NCBI GenBank assembly: GCA_025354075.1
Contig: JANXNO010000221.1
Coordinates: 1-13,677 of the forward strand
Origin: Burkholderiales bacterium
GTDB taxonomy: Bacteria; Pseudomonadota; Gammaproteobacteria; Burkholderiales; Casimicrobiaceae
Length of the DNA stretch: 13,677 bases
Reading direction: 5' to 3'
The notes beneath the pieces are model-generated. The model made no database searches, was not told the DNA's origin, and saw only the letters and a program-made list of their open reading frames with translations. The translations under genes were made by a program, and so were the position numbers. The stretch's first letter is position 1. The number at the start of each line of letters is the position of its first letter. Shown piece by piece: positions 1 through 5,446 of this stretch.

Positions 1-409
1 CGCGAGCTGGCAGGTGGTGCCGTGGATGGAGGCGCGCGGTGGCGGCGCGATCATTCACATCGCCTCCATCTCCGGCATGGAAGGCAGCACGCGCTCAATC
101 CCGTATGCAGCGGTCAAGGCGGCGATGATTTCGCATTCGAAGTCGCTGGCGTTGTCGCTCGCCAGCAAGAACATTCGCGTCAACTGCGTGTCGCCCGGAT
201 CGGTGGAATTCCCCGGCGGCGTGTGGGAGCAACGCAAACTGGAAGACTCGCCGATTTACGAAGCGACACGTCAGGGCATTCCGTTCAAGCGCATGGGGCG
301 GCCCGAAGAAATCGCCGCCGCCGTGGTGTTTTGCGCGTCGGCTCCGGCGAGCTGGCTCAACGGGGTCAATTTGCCCGTCGATGGCGGCCAGCACCGTGGA
401 AATTGGTAA
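1..409 (+). CDS. SDR-family oxidoreductase, C-terminal part (5' truncated by window edge)
   Basis: The reading frame is open from base 2 and ends at TAA 407-409; the N-terminal Rossmann half, including the TGxxxGxG cofactor motif, lies outside the window. The visible part carries the second half of a classical short-chain dehydrogenase/reductase: the IASISG strand with the catalytic Ser region, YAAVKAA giving the YxxxK catalytic Tyr and Lys, and NCVSPGSVEFPGG, the conserved N-x-x-x-PG segment. The C-terminal GRPEEIAAAVVFCAS...LPVDGG is the usual SDR ending with the conserved 'VDGG'. Members are NAD(P)-dependent cytosolic oxidoreductases acting on alcohols, ketones or sugars. The substrate cannot be read from this fragment. 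The stop codon overlaps the left end of the dispersed element at 408-529, so transcription may end in or next to that element. Family assignment is secure; specificity is unknown. Confidence 0.9.
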   Translation, partial: ASWQVVPWMEARGGGAIIHIASISGMEGSTRSIPYAAVKAAMISHSKSLALSLASKNIRVNCVSPGSVEFPGGVWEQRKLEDSPIYEATRQGIPFKRMGRPEEIAAAVVFCASAPASWLNGVNLPVDGGQHRGNW

Positions 410-529
410 CAGCTTTTGGCTGGAACGCCTAATCAATTTGGGCTAAGCGGTATTATTCGCTAATTGTCAATATATCGATTTTTATAGCCATTAGCCCAGA
501 CCGAATGCTGTTCTTGGTAAAAAGCTGAT
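408..529 (+). repeat. Dispersed ~122-bp intergenic element, copy 1
   Basis: This copy starts AACAGCTTTTGGCTGGAACG and ends AAAAGCTGAT, so its ends form an imperfect terminal inverted repeat (AACAGCTTTT against ATCAGCTTTT). Internally TGGGCTAA (439-446) pairs with TTAGCCCA (491-498). The start also holds a small CAGC-N5-GCTG hairpin. Compared without gaps to the copy at 4536-4657, the first 20 bases agree at 17 positions. The GGGCTAAG, AGCCCA and AAAAGCTGAT boxes lie at identical offsets, while the middle is poorly conserved. It begins inside the stop codon of the upstream SDR gene. It could be a miniature inverted-repeat element or a structured RNA/terminator-like element; the sequence alone does not decide. 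Confidence 0.6.
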
Positions 530-757
530 CTTATGGGTTCGCTCAAAGCATTGGCTACAGATCGCCACCCAGACGGCGCCATCCCCACCCGTTGTGCGAT
601 TGCAACACAACCAAGGCCGTCACAACACTGTCAATTTTCGTCAGTGATTGACCTCGGAAATTGCCTCGAAACCGCCCGTTTAGGGCCGTTTGACGGACTT
701 TTCAGGTCAGGCACGGAGATTGCCCTGCACCATGTAATTAACAGCGTGGAGTAGCAC
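530..757. other. Intergenic leader of the bactofilin gene, no gene recognised
   Basis: This stretch separates the dispersed element from the bactofilin start. A short open frame (533-754) runs through it but has no recognisable protein character and no ribosome binding site. TTGACC (648-653) and TTGACG (689-694) resemble -35 boxes but neither has a convincing -10 box at proper spacing. The promoter for the bactofilin gene probably lies here but I cannot place it. Confidence 0.4.
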
Positions 758-1456
758 ATGGGCTTCCTGGAAAATTGGTTCGGCGACAAGGCCAGCGCCG
801 CGCTCGGACGGGCCGCCACGGCATTGCAGCCTATGCAGCCCGCCGCCGCTGGTCTCGGCGCATTGCCTCGCGCTGCGGACGCTTCGGCTCCACGAAAACG
901 CGGCAGCGAACGCACCGCGACAGAACCCGCAGTCCGCGACTTCACCACCAAGCCGAATATTGATCCCGCTGCGCTGCAAAAAATCATGCCGCGCGACGGC
1001 GAATGCGCGCTTACGGTGTCAGGGCTTGACGGCGTGTTGACCGTCGGCAAAGACATGGTCATGACCACCGACCAGCCGATTCACTGCCAGACGTTGCGCG
1101 TACTGGGCACGTTGGAGGCCACGGTTTACGCACAGCGAATCATCATTGCCGAAGGCGCGCGCGTGATGGGCTCGGTACGAGTGAACGAAGCTGAAATTCG
1201 CGGCGAATTTGACGGCTCATTGCAAGCGCGGGGCTTGGCGGTTTTTCACAGCACGGCATCCGTTTTCGGCAAGATTCGCGCGCTGGAACTGACCATTTCG
1301 AAAGATGCGCAGATGCACGGCGCCGACGTAAAGCGCGTGGTGCCCCGCGTGTTCGACGACTTGAATCCCGAGCAAATCGGTGGCGGCAGCTTCGACGAAG
1401 GCTATTCGTCGATGTGCATCACGGTATCGCAGCGCTCTGCGCTCCGGCGCCAGTAG
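758..1456 (+). CDS. Bactofilin family polymer-forming cytoskeletal protein
   Basis: This 232-residue protein has a polar, low-complexity N-terminus (about residues 1-75, rich in Ala, Pro and Arg). It is followed by a short-period beta-helical core of roughly residues 80-200: repeating strands such as LDGVLTVGKDMVM, QTLRVLGTLEATVYAQRIIIAEGARVMGSVRVNEAEIRGEFDG and ASVFGKIRALELTISKDAQMHG. The alternating hydrophobic/Gly turns, with rungs of 'G.V.a..i.i...a.v.G.i' type, are diagnostic of bactofilins (PF04519/DUF583). Bactofilins self-assemble without nucleotide into filaments at the membrane and organise cell-shape, stalk or pilus-related machinery. The ATG at 758 is preceded by GTGGAG (745-750) as a modest ribosome binding site. 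The usual partner peptidase (LmdC/M23) is not adjacent. The gene converges on the PfkB kinase across a strong inverted repeat. Fold assignment is good; cellular role is inferred. Confidence 0.85.
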   Translation: MGFLENWFGDKASAALGRAATALQPMQPAAAGLGALPRAADASAPRKRGSERTATEPAVRDFTTKPNIDPAALQKIMPRDGECALTVSGLDGVLTVGKDMVMTTDQPIHCQTLRVLGTLEATVYAQRIIIAEGARVMGSVRVNEAEIRGEFDGSLQARGLAVFHSTASVFGKIRALELTISKDAQMHGADVKRVVPRVFDDLNPEQIGGGSFDEGYSSMCITVSQRSALRRQ

Positions 1457-1497
1457 CCGACGCCCACCGGGGCAACATCACGCGGTCAAGCAGTCTT

Positions 1498-1557
1498 CAG
1501 GCTGCGCTCGTCGAGGTCAGGTTTTCCCCGGGCCGCGGCCTCGACGAGCACAGCCTG
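1498..1557. terminator. Long inverted repeat between convergent genes
   Basis: Arms of 19 bases (1498-1516 and 1539-1557) are complementary except at 1505/1550, enclosing a 22-base loop that itself contains the palindrome GGCCGCGGCC (1531-1540). The mismatch is C against A in a plus-strand transcript but G against U in a minus-strand transcript, so the hairpin is unbroken on the minus strand. It lies 42 bp after the bactofilin stop and 50 bp beyond the kinase stop. No T-run follows either side, so it is not a classical intrinsic terminator. It may protect or end both transcripts, or be a mobile-element remnant. Confidence 0.6.
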
Positions 1558-1606
1558 ACATAACATCAGGCGTTGTCGGCCCGTCAATGGCAGTTGGCAC
1601 AAGACG

Positions 1607-2551
1607 CTACCAGGCTTCAGTCCACACAGAAGCAAACCGCTCGCGAATTGCCGCTTCAGTAAAGCTGTGGTTCTGCCCACCGCGCTCGCTGATCTTGATG
1701 GAACCGAGCAGGCTACCCAACTTGCACGCTTTCTCCACCGACCACTGATGCGCGATGCCGTAAAGCAGCCCGGCACGAAACGCATCGCCGCAACCTGTCG
1801 GATCAACCAGCGCTGAAGCCGGAACCGCCGGCACGTCAATCACGCGCCCGCCCGCGTACACACGTGAGCCCTGCGCGCCGAGCGTGACGATCAGCGCCTT
1901 CAAACCCGACGCGAACGATTCAATCGCGCGACCGGTTTTCTGCGCGATCATTTCCGCTTCGTAATCGTTGACGCTCAGGTAATCAGCCATGCCGATCAGC
2001 TCCACGATTTCGTCGCCGGAAAACGCTGGCATCGCTTGACCGGGATCAAAAATGAACGGTGTTTTCGTCGACGCAAAGCCGCGCGCATGGCGGAACATGC
2101 CATCGCGACCGTCCGGCGCGATGATGCCCAGCGCCACGTTGGCAACCTTCGTCACATCAATCAATTGCGACTGAAACATCGCGCCCGCATGAAAACTGGT
2201 GATCTGGTTATCGTCGAGATCAGTCGTGATGTGGCAGTTCGCCGTCAACGTTTGCGGCACTACCTGCAACGCATCCAGCCCAATGCCATACCCCGCCATG
2301 CGCGCCCGATAGTCCGCGCCATCGTCACCCACCGCCGCACAAATTACCGGCGCGCCGCCGATCATTTTCAGCGTGTAGGCAATGTTGCCCGCGCAGCCAC
2401 CAAACTCGCGGCGCATGTTGTCCACAAGAAAAGAAACGCTGATCTTGTGCGTCGCCCCCGGCACGATGTGGTCGCCAAACTTGCCCTGAAACACACAAAT
2501 CGTGTCAAAGGCCATAGAGCCACAAATGAGGACGCGGGGTTCGAGGGACAT
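1607..2551 (-). CDS. PfkB-family carbohydrate (or nucleoside) kinase
   Basis: The protein (314 residues from the ATG at 2551) is a ribokinase/PfkB-fold sugar or nucleoside kinase. It starts with the first Rossmann strand VLICGSMAFDTI and has the substrate-side glycine pair REFGGCAGNIAYTLKMIGG, then IVTLGAQGSRVY. Next comes the signature DPTGCGDAFRAG at residues 250-261, which builds the anion hole and holds the catalytic base Asp256. The SISERGGQNH-like end is typical of the family. It would transfer phosphate from ATP to a hydroxyl of a sugar or nucleoside in the cytosol. Betaproteobacterial members are often labelled adenosine/ribokinase-like without proof of substrate. An upstream in-frame ATG at 2581 would add ten residues, but the family normally begins within a few residues of the first strand, so 2551 is preferred. 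Neither start has a good ribosome binding site. Confidence 0.88.
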   Translation of the reverse strand: MSLEPRVLICGSMAFDTICVFQGKFGDHIVPGATHKISVSFLVDNMRREFGGCAGNIAYTLKMIGGAPVICAAVGDDGADYRARMAGYGIGLDALQVVPQTLTANCHITTDLDDNQITSFHAGAMFQSQLIDVTKVANVALGIIAPDGRDGMFRHARGFASTKTPFIFDPGQAMPAFSGDEIVELIGMADYLSVNDYEAEMIAQKTGRAIESFASGLKALIVTLGAQGSRVYAGGRVIDVPAVPASALVDPTGCGDAFRAGLLYGIAHQWSVEKACKLGSLLGSIKISERGGQNHSFTEAAIRERFASVWTEAW

Positions 2552-2667
2552 GAGGCGCTTTCGGACGGGCAAAGACAGCATTCTATGCAGGGCGTGTCAT
2601 GCGACCACCGGCGTCGTAGCCGCGATGAAATGAAACGGACTCGCGGAATGGTTGTTGCGCCACAGGT

Positions 2668-2699
2668 CCTCGATTTCGCGAAGCTGCATCGAGGCTACG
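2668..2699. repeat. 32-bp REP-like hairpin repeat, copy A
   Basis: CCTCGATTTCGC, then GAA, then GCTGCATCGAGGCTACG. Outer arms CCTCGAT/ATCGAGG pair, and the inner GC-GAA-GC forms a nested hairpin. It matches copy B (3652-3683) at all but four of 32 positions; three of the differences are the loop triplet (GAA against TTC). Direct orientation relative to copy B. Confidence 0.65.
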
Positions 2700-2742
2700 G
2701 TGGCTAAAATATGCGGTGGGGGCACGTTTCGAAAGGAAAGAA

Positions 2743-2916
2743 ATGCTCAGCGAATTTCGGAAACTTGCAATTTATCAGTGGAAGTTCGATTTGGAGTTTT
2801 GGAAATTGAAAGTTCATGCCGCGCGCAGAGCTAACGACGATGAAAGCGTCAGCATAGCGATGCGTGGCTACTGTACGGCGATTGAAAATCAAGTTGACGC
2901 CTGCTCGAAAAATTAG
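2743..2916 (+). CDS. Small hypothetical protein (57 residues)
   Basis: I do not recognise this protein. The ATG at 2743 is preceded at proper spacing by AGGAAAG (2734-2740), a good ribosome binding site; this is why it is preferred to the in-frame GTG at 2716, which has none. The product is polar and probably soluble, aromatic-rich near the N-terminus (IYQWKFDLEFWKLKVHAARR), and ends CSKN with two Cys in the last third (GYC, DAC). It has no signal peptide or membrane helix. Base composition is visibly less GC-rich than the neighbouring housekeeping genes, and it sits in an accessory islet directly upstream of a toxin-antitoxin pair and just after hairpin repeat A. It may be an orphan or recently acquired gene, or a chance open frame with a fortuitous Shine-Dalgarno. 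Confidence 0.4.
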   Translation: MLSEFRKLAIYQWKFDLEFWKLKVHAARRANDDESVSIAMRGYCTAIENQVDACSKN

Positions 2917-2996
2917 CTAAACGAGTGGGATCGGCGAGATGTTTCCTGCCCGACGAACCTTCGATTTATTAGTCTTTAAATTTTCTGGAGGCGAAT

Positions 2997-3224
2997 GTGA
3001 GCACAACCCTCGAAATCCTCGAAGCCGAAGTTCTGCAGCTACCTGCTGCGGATCGCTCACATCTTCTGGAGCGTCTGATTGCGAGCCTCGATCTCGATCC
3101 TGAAGTCGAGGAAGCTTGGGAACAGGAAGCAGACCGCCGCGAAGCGCAGCTGGCCGCTGGTTCCGCCGCTATCGTCCCCGGCCATGAAGCCATCGCGCGA
3201 CTTCGCGCGAGGCTTTCGAATTGA
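2997..3224 (+). CDS. Addiction-module antitoxin (TIGR02574 / Unstab_antitox type)
   Basis: This 75-residue acidic protein has the form of the short 'putative addiction module component' antitoxins that pair with RelE/ParE toxins. It shows an N-terminal helix ILEAEVLQLPAADRSHLLERLIASLD, then an acidic stretch DPEVEEAWEQEADRREAQL and a C-terminal helix VPGHEAIARLRARL. Such antitoxins bind and neutralise the toxin and are degraded quickly by host proteases. The start is GTG 2997, since CTGGAGG (2985-2991) stands six bases upstream; the overlapping ATG at 2995 runs straight into a stop. Its final codons overlap the toxin start by four bases (TTGA), indicating translational coupling. AT-rich DNA immediately upstream (about 2960-2985) may hold the promoter and the autoregulatory operator, but no clear dyad is visible. 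Assignment by sequence form plus the partner gene is strong. Confidence 0.88.
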   Translation: MSTTLEILEAEVLQLPAADRSHLLERLIASLDLDPEVEEAWEQEADRREAQLAAGSAAIVPGHEAIARLRARLSN

Positions 3225-3514
3225 CCTACTCGCTCCACTCGGGGGCAGAGCAGGACATTGCCGACGCGCTGGACTTCTACAAGGAGCAAGCCGGATTCGC
3301 CGTAGCCGAGCGATTTCTAGGCGAGTTTGAACGCGTTGCTAAGCTGCTAGTTGAATACCCCGGCCTCGGTACGCCAACGAAGAAGGGGCGCAGGACGTTC
3401 CCACTGCAGGTCTTTCCGTACTCGGTCGTCTACCGAAGTGTTGACGGCGGCCTTCTCATACTCATCGTGCGACATCAGCGACGAAAGCCGAGTTACGGTG
3501 GTGGTCGGCGCTGA
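3221..3514 (+). CDS. Type II toxin of the RelE/ParE superfamily
   Basis: This 97-residue protein fits the ParE/RelE toxin fold. It has an N-terminal strand (YSLHSGAEQDIADALDFYKEQ), the helical hairpin FAVAERFLGEFERVAKLLVEYPGLGTPTKKGRRTFPL, and then the strands VFPYSVVYRSV and LLILIVRHQRRKPSY. The 'P..G.....R...F...PY.v.Y' pattern and the terminal 'xxHQRRxPxY' are typical of ParE-like toxins, which poison gyrase or, in RelE relatives, cleave mRNA on the ribosome. Which target applies cannot be told from sequence here. The start codon is TTG at 3221, overlapping the antitoxin stop (TTGA, 3221-3224), so toxin synthesis probably depends on antitoxin translation. A GCGA-loop hairpin (3527-3544) follows 12 bases after the stop. 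Length is normal and the frame intact, so the module looks functional. Confidence 0.88.
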   Translation: MTYSLHSGAEQDIADALDFYKEQAGFAVAERFLGEFERVAKLLVEYPGLGTPTKKGRRTFPLQVFPYSVVYRSVDGGLLILIVRHQRRKPSYGGGRR

Positions 3515-3526
3515 GATGGCGTCCAT

Positions 3527-3550
3527 CCAACCGGCGACGGTTGGCTTTCT
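3527..3550 (+). terminator. Hairpin after the toxin gene, weak intrinsic terminator
   Basis: CCAACCG (3527-3533) pairs perfectly with CGGTTGG (3538-3544) around a GCGA tetraloop of GNRA type, followed by CTTTCT. The T-run is short, so termination may be partial. Position just after the toxin stop fits the end of the antitoxin-toxin transcript. Confidence 0.5.
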
Positions 3551-3651
3551 GGATATCTGCCTTGGCGAGGAAGGCGGCGTAGAAAAGTAGCAAAGCATTG
3601 GTCGCGCGACGCAGCGCAAACGATGAGCACCGAAATCATCACTTCACGCGC

Positions 3652-3683
3652 CCTCGATTCCGCTTCGCTGCATCGAGGCTACG
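3652..3683. repeat. 32-bp REP-like hairpin repeat, copy B
   Basis: CCTCGATTCCGC, then TTC, then GCTGCATCGAGGCTACG; same layout as copy A at 2668-2699, with the 17 bases GCTGCATCGAGGCTACG identical. Outer arms CCTCGAT/ATCGAGG and inner GC-TTC-GC pair. The two copies bracket the hypothetical ORF and the toxin-antitoxin genes. Confidence 0.65.
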
Positions 3684-3789
3684 CACTGCACGTTGATTCC
3701 TTTGTGATACCGTGCAATTGGCCTGCGCGGGGAACAGTTTGCTGTGAGCGCATCTTTTGGGCTGTCGTCAAAAAATGGGAGTGAACGGG

Positions 3790-3999
3790 ATGAAGATGAT
3801 CGCGATTGCAATAATCGTCGCAGGGGTTTTAAGTTTGGCGTACGGCGGTTTCAGCTACACCAAGGACACCACGGCGGTCAAACTCGGCCCGATTGAACTG
3901 TCCGTTAAAGAGACGAAAACCGTGAACATTCCGCTGTGGGCTGGCATCGGCGCAATCCTCGTTGGTGGCCTGCTGCTGGTGTTTGGCAACAAGAAGTGA
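3790..3999 (+). CDS. Small two-helix membrane protein, unknown function
   Basis: The product (69 residues from ATG 3790) has an N-terminal hydrophobic helix MKMIAIAIIVAGVLSLAYGGFSY. A short polar strand-like stretch follows (TKDTTAVKLGPIELSVKETKTVNIP), then a second helix LWAGIGAILVGGLLLVFG ending in NKK. The predicted form is a helical hairpin in the inner membrane with a roughly 25-residue loop; the first segment is probably an anchor rather than a cleaved signal. The 'LAYGGFSYTK...LGPIELSVKE' pattern is shared with small uncharacterised proteins I have seen in several bacterial groups, but I cannot name a family. The start at 3790 is chosen over the upstream in-frame start at 3757 because GGGAG (3777-3781) stands eight bases before it and the hydrophobic helix begins directly. 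A weak hairpin (GGGCA 4034-4038 / TGCCC 4045-4049) follows the gene. Confidence 0.75.
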   Translation: MKMIAIAIIVAGVLSLAYGGFSYTKDTTAVKLGPIELSVKETKTVNIPLWAGIGAILVGGLLLVFGNKK

Positions 4000-4098
4000 G
4001 GCGACTGATCGCTGCTCGTTAGTTGCGTAAGGTGGGCACCTTGTTGCCCCCAGGTTGCTTATATTTACCTCTGATTCCTCAAGCACCGGACACCTGCC

Positions 4099-4497
4099 GT
4101 GACGCAATCCATCGCCTTGATTACGCTCCTCGTTGACGATTACGACGAGGCCATTGCTTTCTTCACGCAGACGTTACGCTTTGAGTTGATCGAAGACACG
4201 GCGGTGACGGCTGACAAACGCTGGGTGGTGGTCGCGCCGCCGGACAGCGCAGGCGGCGCATCCTTGTTGCTGGCGAAAGCCGCGACGCCGGAGCAGGAGG
4301 CGCGCATCGGCGACCAGACCGGCGGCCGCGTGTTTATGTTTCTACACACGCAAAACTTCTGGGACGATTATCGGCACATGGTGGCGCACGGTGTGAAGTT
4401 CGCCGAGACGCCGCGCGAGGAATCGTACGGCCACGTCGTGGTGTTCTTCGACCTTTGCGGCAACAAATGGGATTTGCTCGAACGCGCGGACGATTGA
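4099..4497 (+). CDS. VOC-superfamily (glyoxalase/bleomycin-resistance fold) protein
   Basis: This 132-residue protein has the paired beta-alpha-beta-beta-beta units of the vicinal oxygen chelate fold. The first is SIALITLLVDDYDEAIAFFTQTLRFELIED...RWVVVAPP, and the second is GGRVFMFLHTQNFWDDYRHMVAHGVKFAETPREESYGHVVVFFDLCGNKWDLLE. The closing 'vvFfDlcGNkWDLlE' is the hallmark ending with the C-terminal Glu that often ligates metal. The first strand lacks the usual His ligand (SIALI instead of a His-containing strand), so a classical glyoxalase I metal site is doubtful. Binding or resistance functions are equally possible. The start is GTG 4099, since the beta strand begins at once; no strong ribosome binding site is visible. 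The gene converges on the algR-like gene across a copy of the dispersed element. Confidence 0.85.
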   Translation: MTQSIALITLLVDDYDEAIAFFTQTLRFELIEDTAVTADKRWVVVAPPDSAGGASLLLAKAATPEQEARIGDQTGGRVFMFLHTQNFWDDYRHMVAHGVKFAETPREESYGHVVVFFDLCGNKWDLLERADD

Positions 4498-4535
4498 CGC
4501 GTTGTTTTTATCGCCCTGAAACGCGAAATTTCAGA

Positions 4536-4657
4536 AACAGCTATTCGCTGCAACGCTTATTTGACAAGGGCTAAGCGCGGCAAATTGGCGTAAATCGACT
4601 TTGGACGTTTATGGCACTTAAGCCCAAGTTAAAAAAGGGCTAGCGCCAAAAGCTGAT
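4536..4657 (+). repeat. Dispersed ~122-bp intergenic element, copy 2
   Basis: This copy starts AACAGCTATTCGCTGCAACG and ends AAAAGCTGAT, with GGGCTAAGCG at offset 32, TTAAGCCCA at offset 82 and the right end at offset 112, the same offsets as copy 1 (408-529). The CAGC-N5-GCTG hairpin at the left end is kept. The 'GGGCTAGCGCC' near the right end (4637-4647) adds a third GGGCTA box. It fills most of the gap between the convergent VOC and response-regulator genes. Confidence 0.6.
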
Positions 4658-4669
4658 AGTCAAAAGCGA

Positions 4670-5446
4670 CTACTCCCGCACTCGTTTCGCCAGCGACCGA
4701 ACCTGAGCATGTTGCCGCCGACTGACCGGCAACCGCTCGCCGCGTCCGCGCAGCGTCACGATCCATTGCGCCTCTCCATCGGCATCAGCGTCGCGCTCAA
4801 ACGATTCGATCAGGTCGGAGCGCGCCAGACAGTTGCGATGAATACGCAGGTAGCGGCCACCAAATTCCTCGTCGATATGGGTCAGTGAATCTTCAATCAG
4901 ATATTCGCGGCTGGCGGTCATGACCGTGATGTACTTTTGCTCAGCGCGAAAGTAAATGACCTCTTCGGCGGGGACCAGCAGCAAGCGACCGCGTTCGTTG
5001 ACGCTGAAGAAGCGACGTGCTCCGCGTGGTAGCGCGGCGACAGCTGTAGATTCCAGCGGTTTGGCGCGCTCCAGTGCGGCCAGCAGACGCTCGCGGCGCA
5101 CCGGTTTGAGCAGGTAATCCACCGCGTGAACTTCGAACGCTTCCAGCGCATGCTGATCGTAGGCGGTAATGAAAATCACGCGTGGCGCGTTCTCCATTTT
5201 GAGTAGGTGGCGTGCGGTTTCCAAGCCGTCCATCTCGGGCATGTTGATGTCGAGCAGCAGGATGTCAGCGCCGTGATTCGACGCCTCCAGCGCGGCGCGA
5301 CCGTTGTCGACTTCGGCGACCACCGTGTGTGGAAATGCGGGTTGCAACTCATCAAGCAGGTCGAACAATCGGCGGCGCGCGGGCGGCTCGTCGTCGGCGA
5401 TGATGATGCGGCTTGGGCGCTTGGGGGCAGATGTGACTGCGTTCAT
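4670..5446 (-). CDS. algR: LytTR-family response regulator, AlgR-like
   Basis: This 258-residue two-domain regulator has an N-terminal receiver domain (about residues 12-130): acidic pair Asp18-Asp19, phosphoacceptor Asp66 in LLLDINMP, switch Thr94 in FITAYD and Lys114 in YLLKPV. The C-terminal LytTR DNA-binding domain (about 145-258) has the typical FFSVNERGRLLLVPAEEVIYFRAEQKYITV opening and the YLRIHRNCLARSDLIESFER recognition region. AlgR-type regulators are phosphorylated by a LytS/AlgZ-type kinase and control genes such as those for type IV pili and exopolysaccharide in Pseudomonas. The ATG at 5446 overlaps the kinase stop codon by four bases (ATGA), so the two are translationally coupled. 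The symbol rests on domain order plus placement beside argH, which is conserved from pseudomonads; the regulon here is unknown. In Pseudomonas hemC follows algR, but here a VOC gene does. Confidence 0.85.
   Translation of the reverse strand: MNAVTSAPKRPSRIIIADDEPPARRRLFDLLDELQPAFPHTVVAEVDNGRAALEASNHGADILLLDINMPEMDGLETARHLLKMENAPRVIFITAYDQHALEAFEVHAVDYLLKPVRRERLLAALERAKPLESTAVAALPRGARRFFSVNERGRLLLVPAEEVIYFRAEQKYITVMTASREYLIEDSLTHIDEEFGGRYLRIHRNCLARSDLIESFERDADADGEAQWIVTLRGRGERLPVSRRQHAQVRSLAKRVRE

Noticed and set aside
533..754. 73-codon plus-strand open frame before the bactofilin gene
   Set aside because: No ribosome binding site, no family character and an odd composition; best read as leader DNA.
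1380..1748. 122-codon plus-strand open frame across the bactofilin/kinase junction
   Set aside because: It runs out of frame through the bactofilin end, the long dyad and the antisense of the kinase; Arg/Ser-rich shadow composition.
2036..2707. 223-codon plus-strand open frame antisense to the PfkB kinase
   Set aside because: It mirrors the codon structure of a clearly recognised kinase; His/Arg-rich product typical of an antisense shadow in GC-rich DNA.
3347..3619. 90-codon minus-strand frame opposite the toxin 3' end
   Set aside because: Overlaps the toxin over half its length and shows no domain; the hairpin at 3527-3544 explains the remaining structure.
4034..4049. GGGCA/TGCCC hairpin after the membrane miniprotein as a terminator
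   Set aside because: Only five base pairs and no T-run directly after the stem, so not listed as a separate feature.
4498..4525. CGCGTT/AACGCG inverted repeat after the VOC stop
   Set aside because: Six base pairs around a 16-base loop, within what is expected by chance in this composition.
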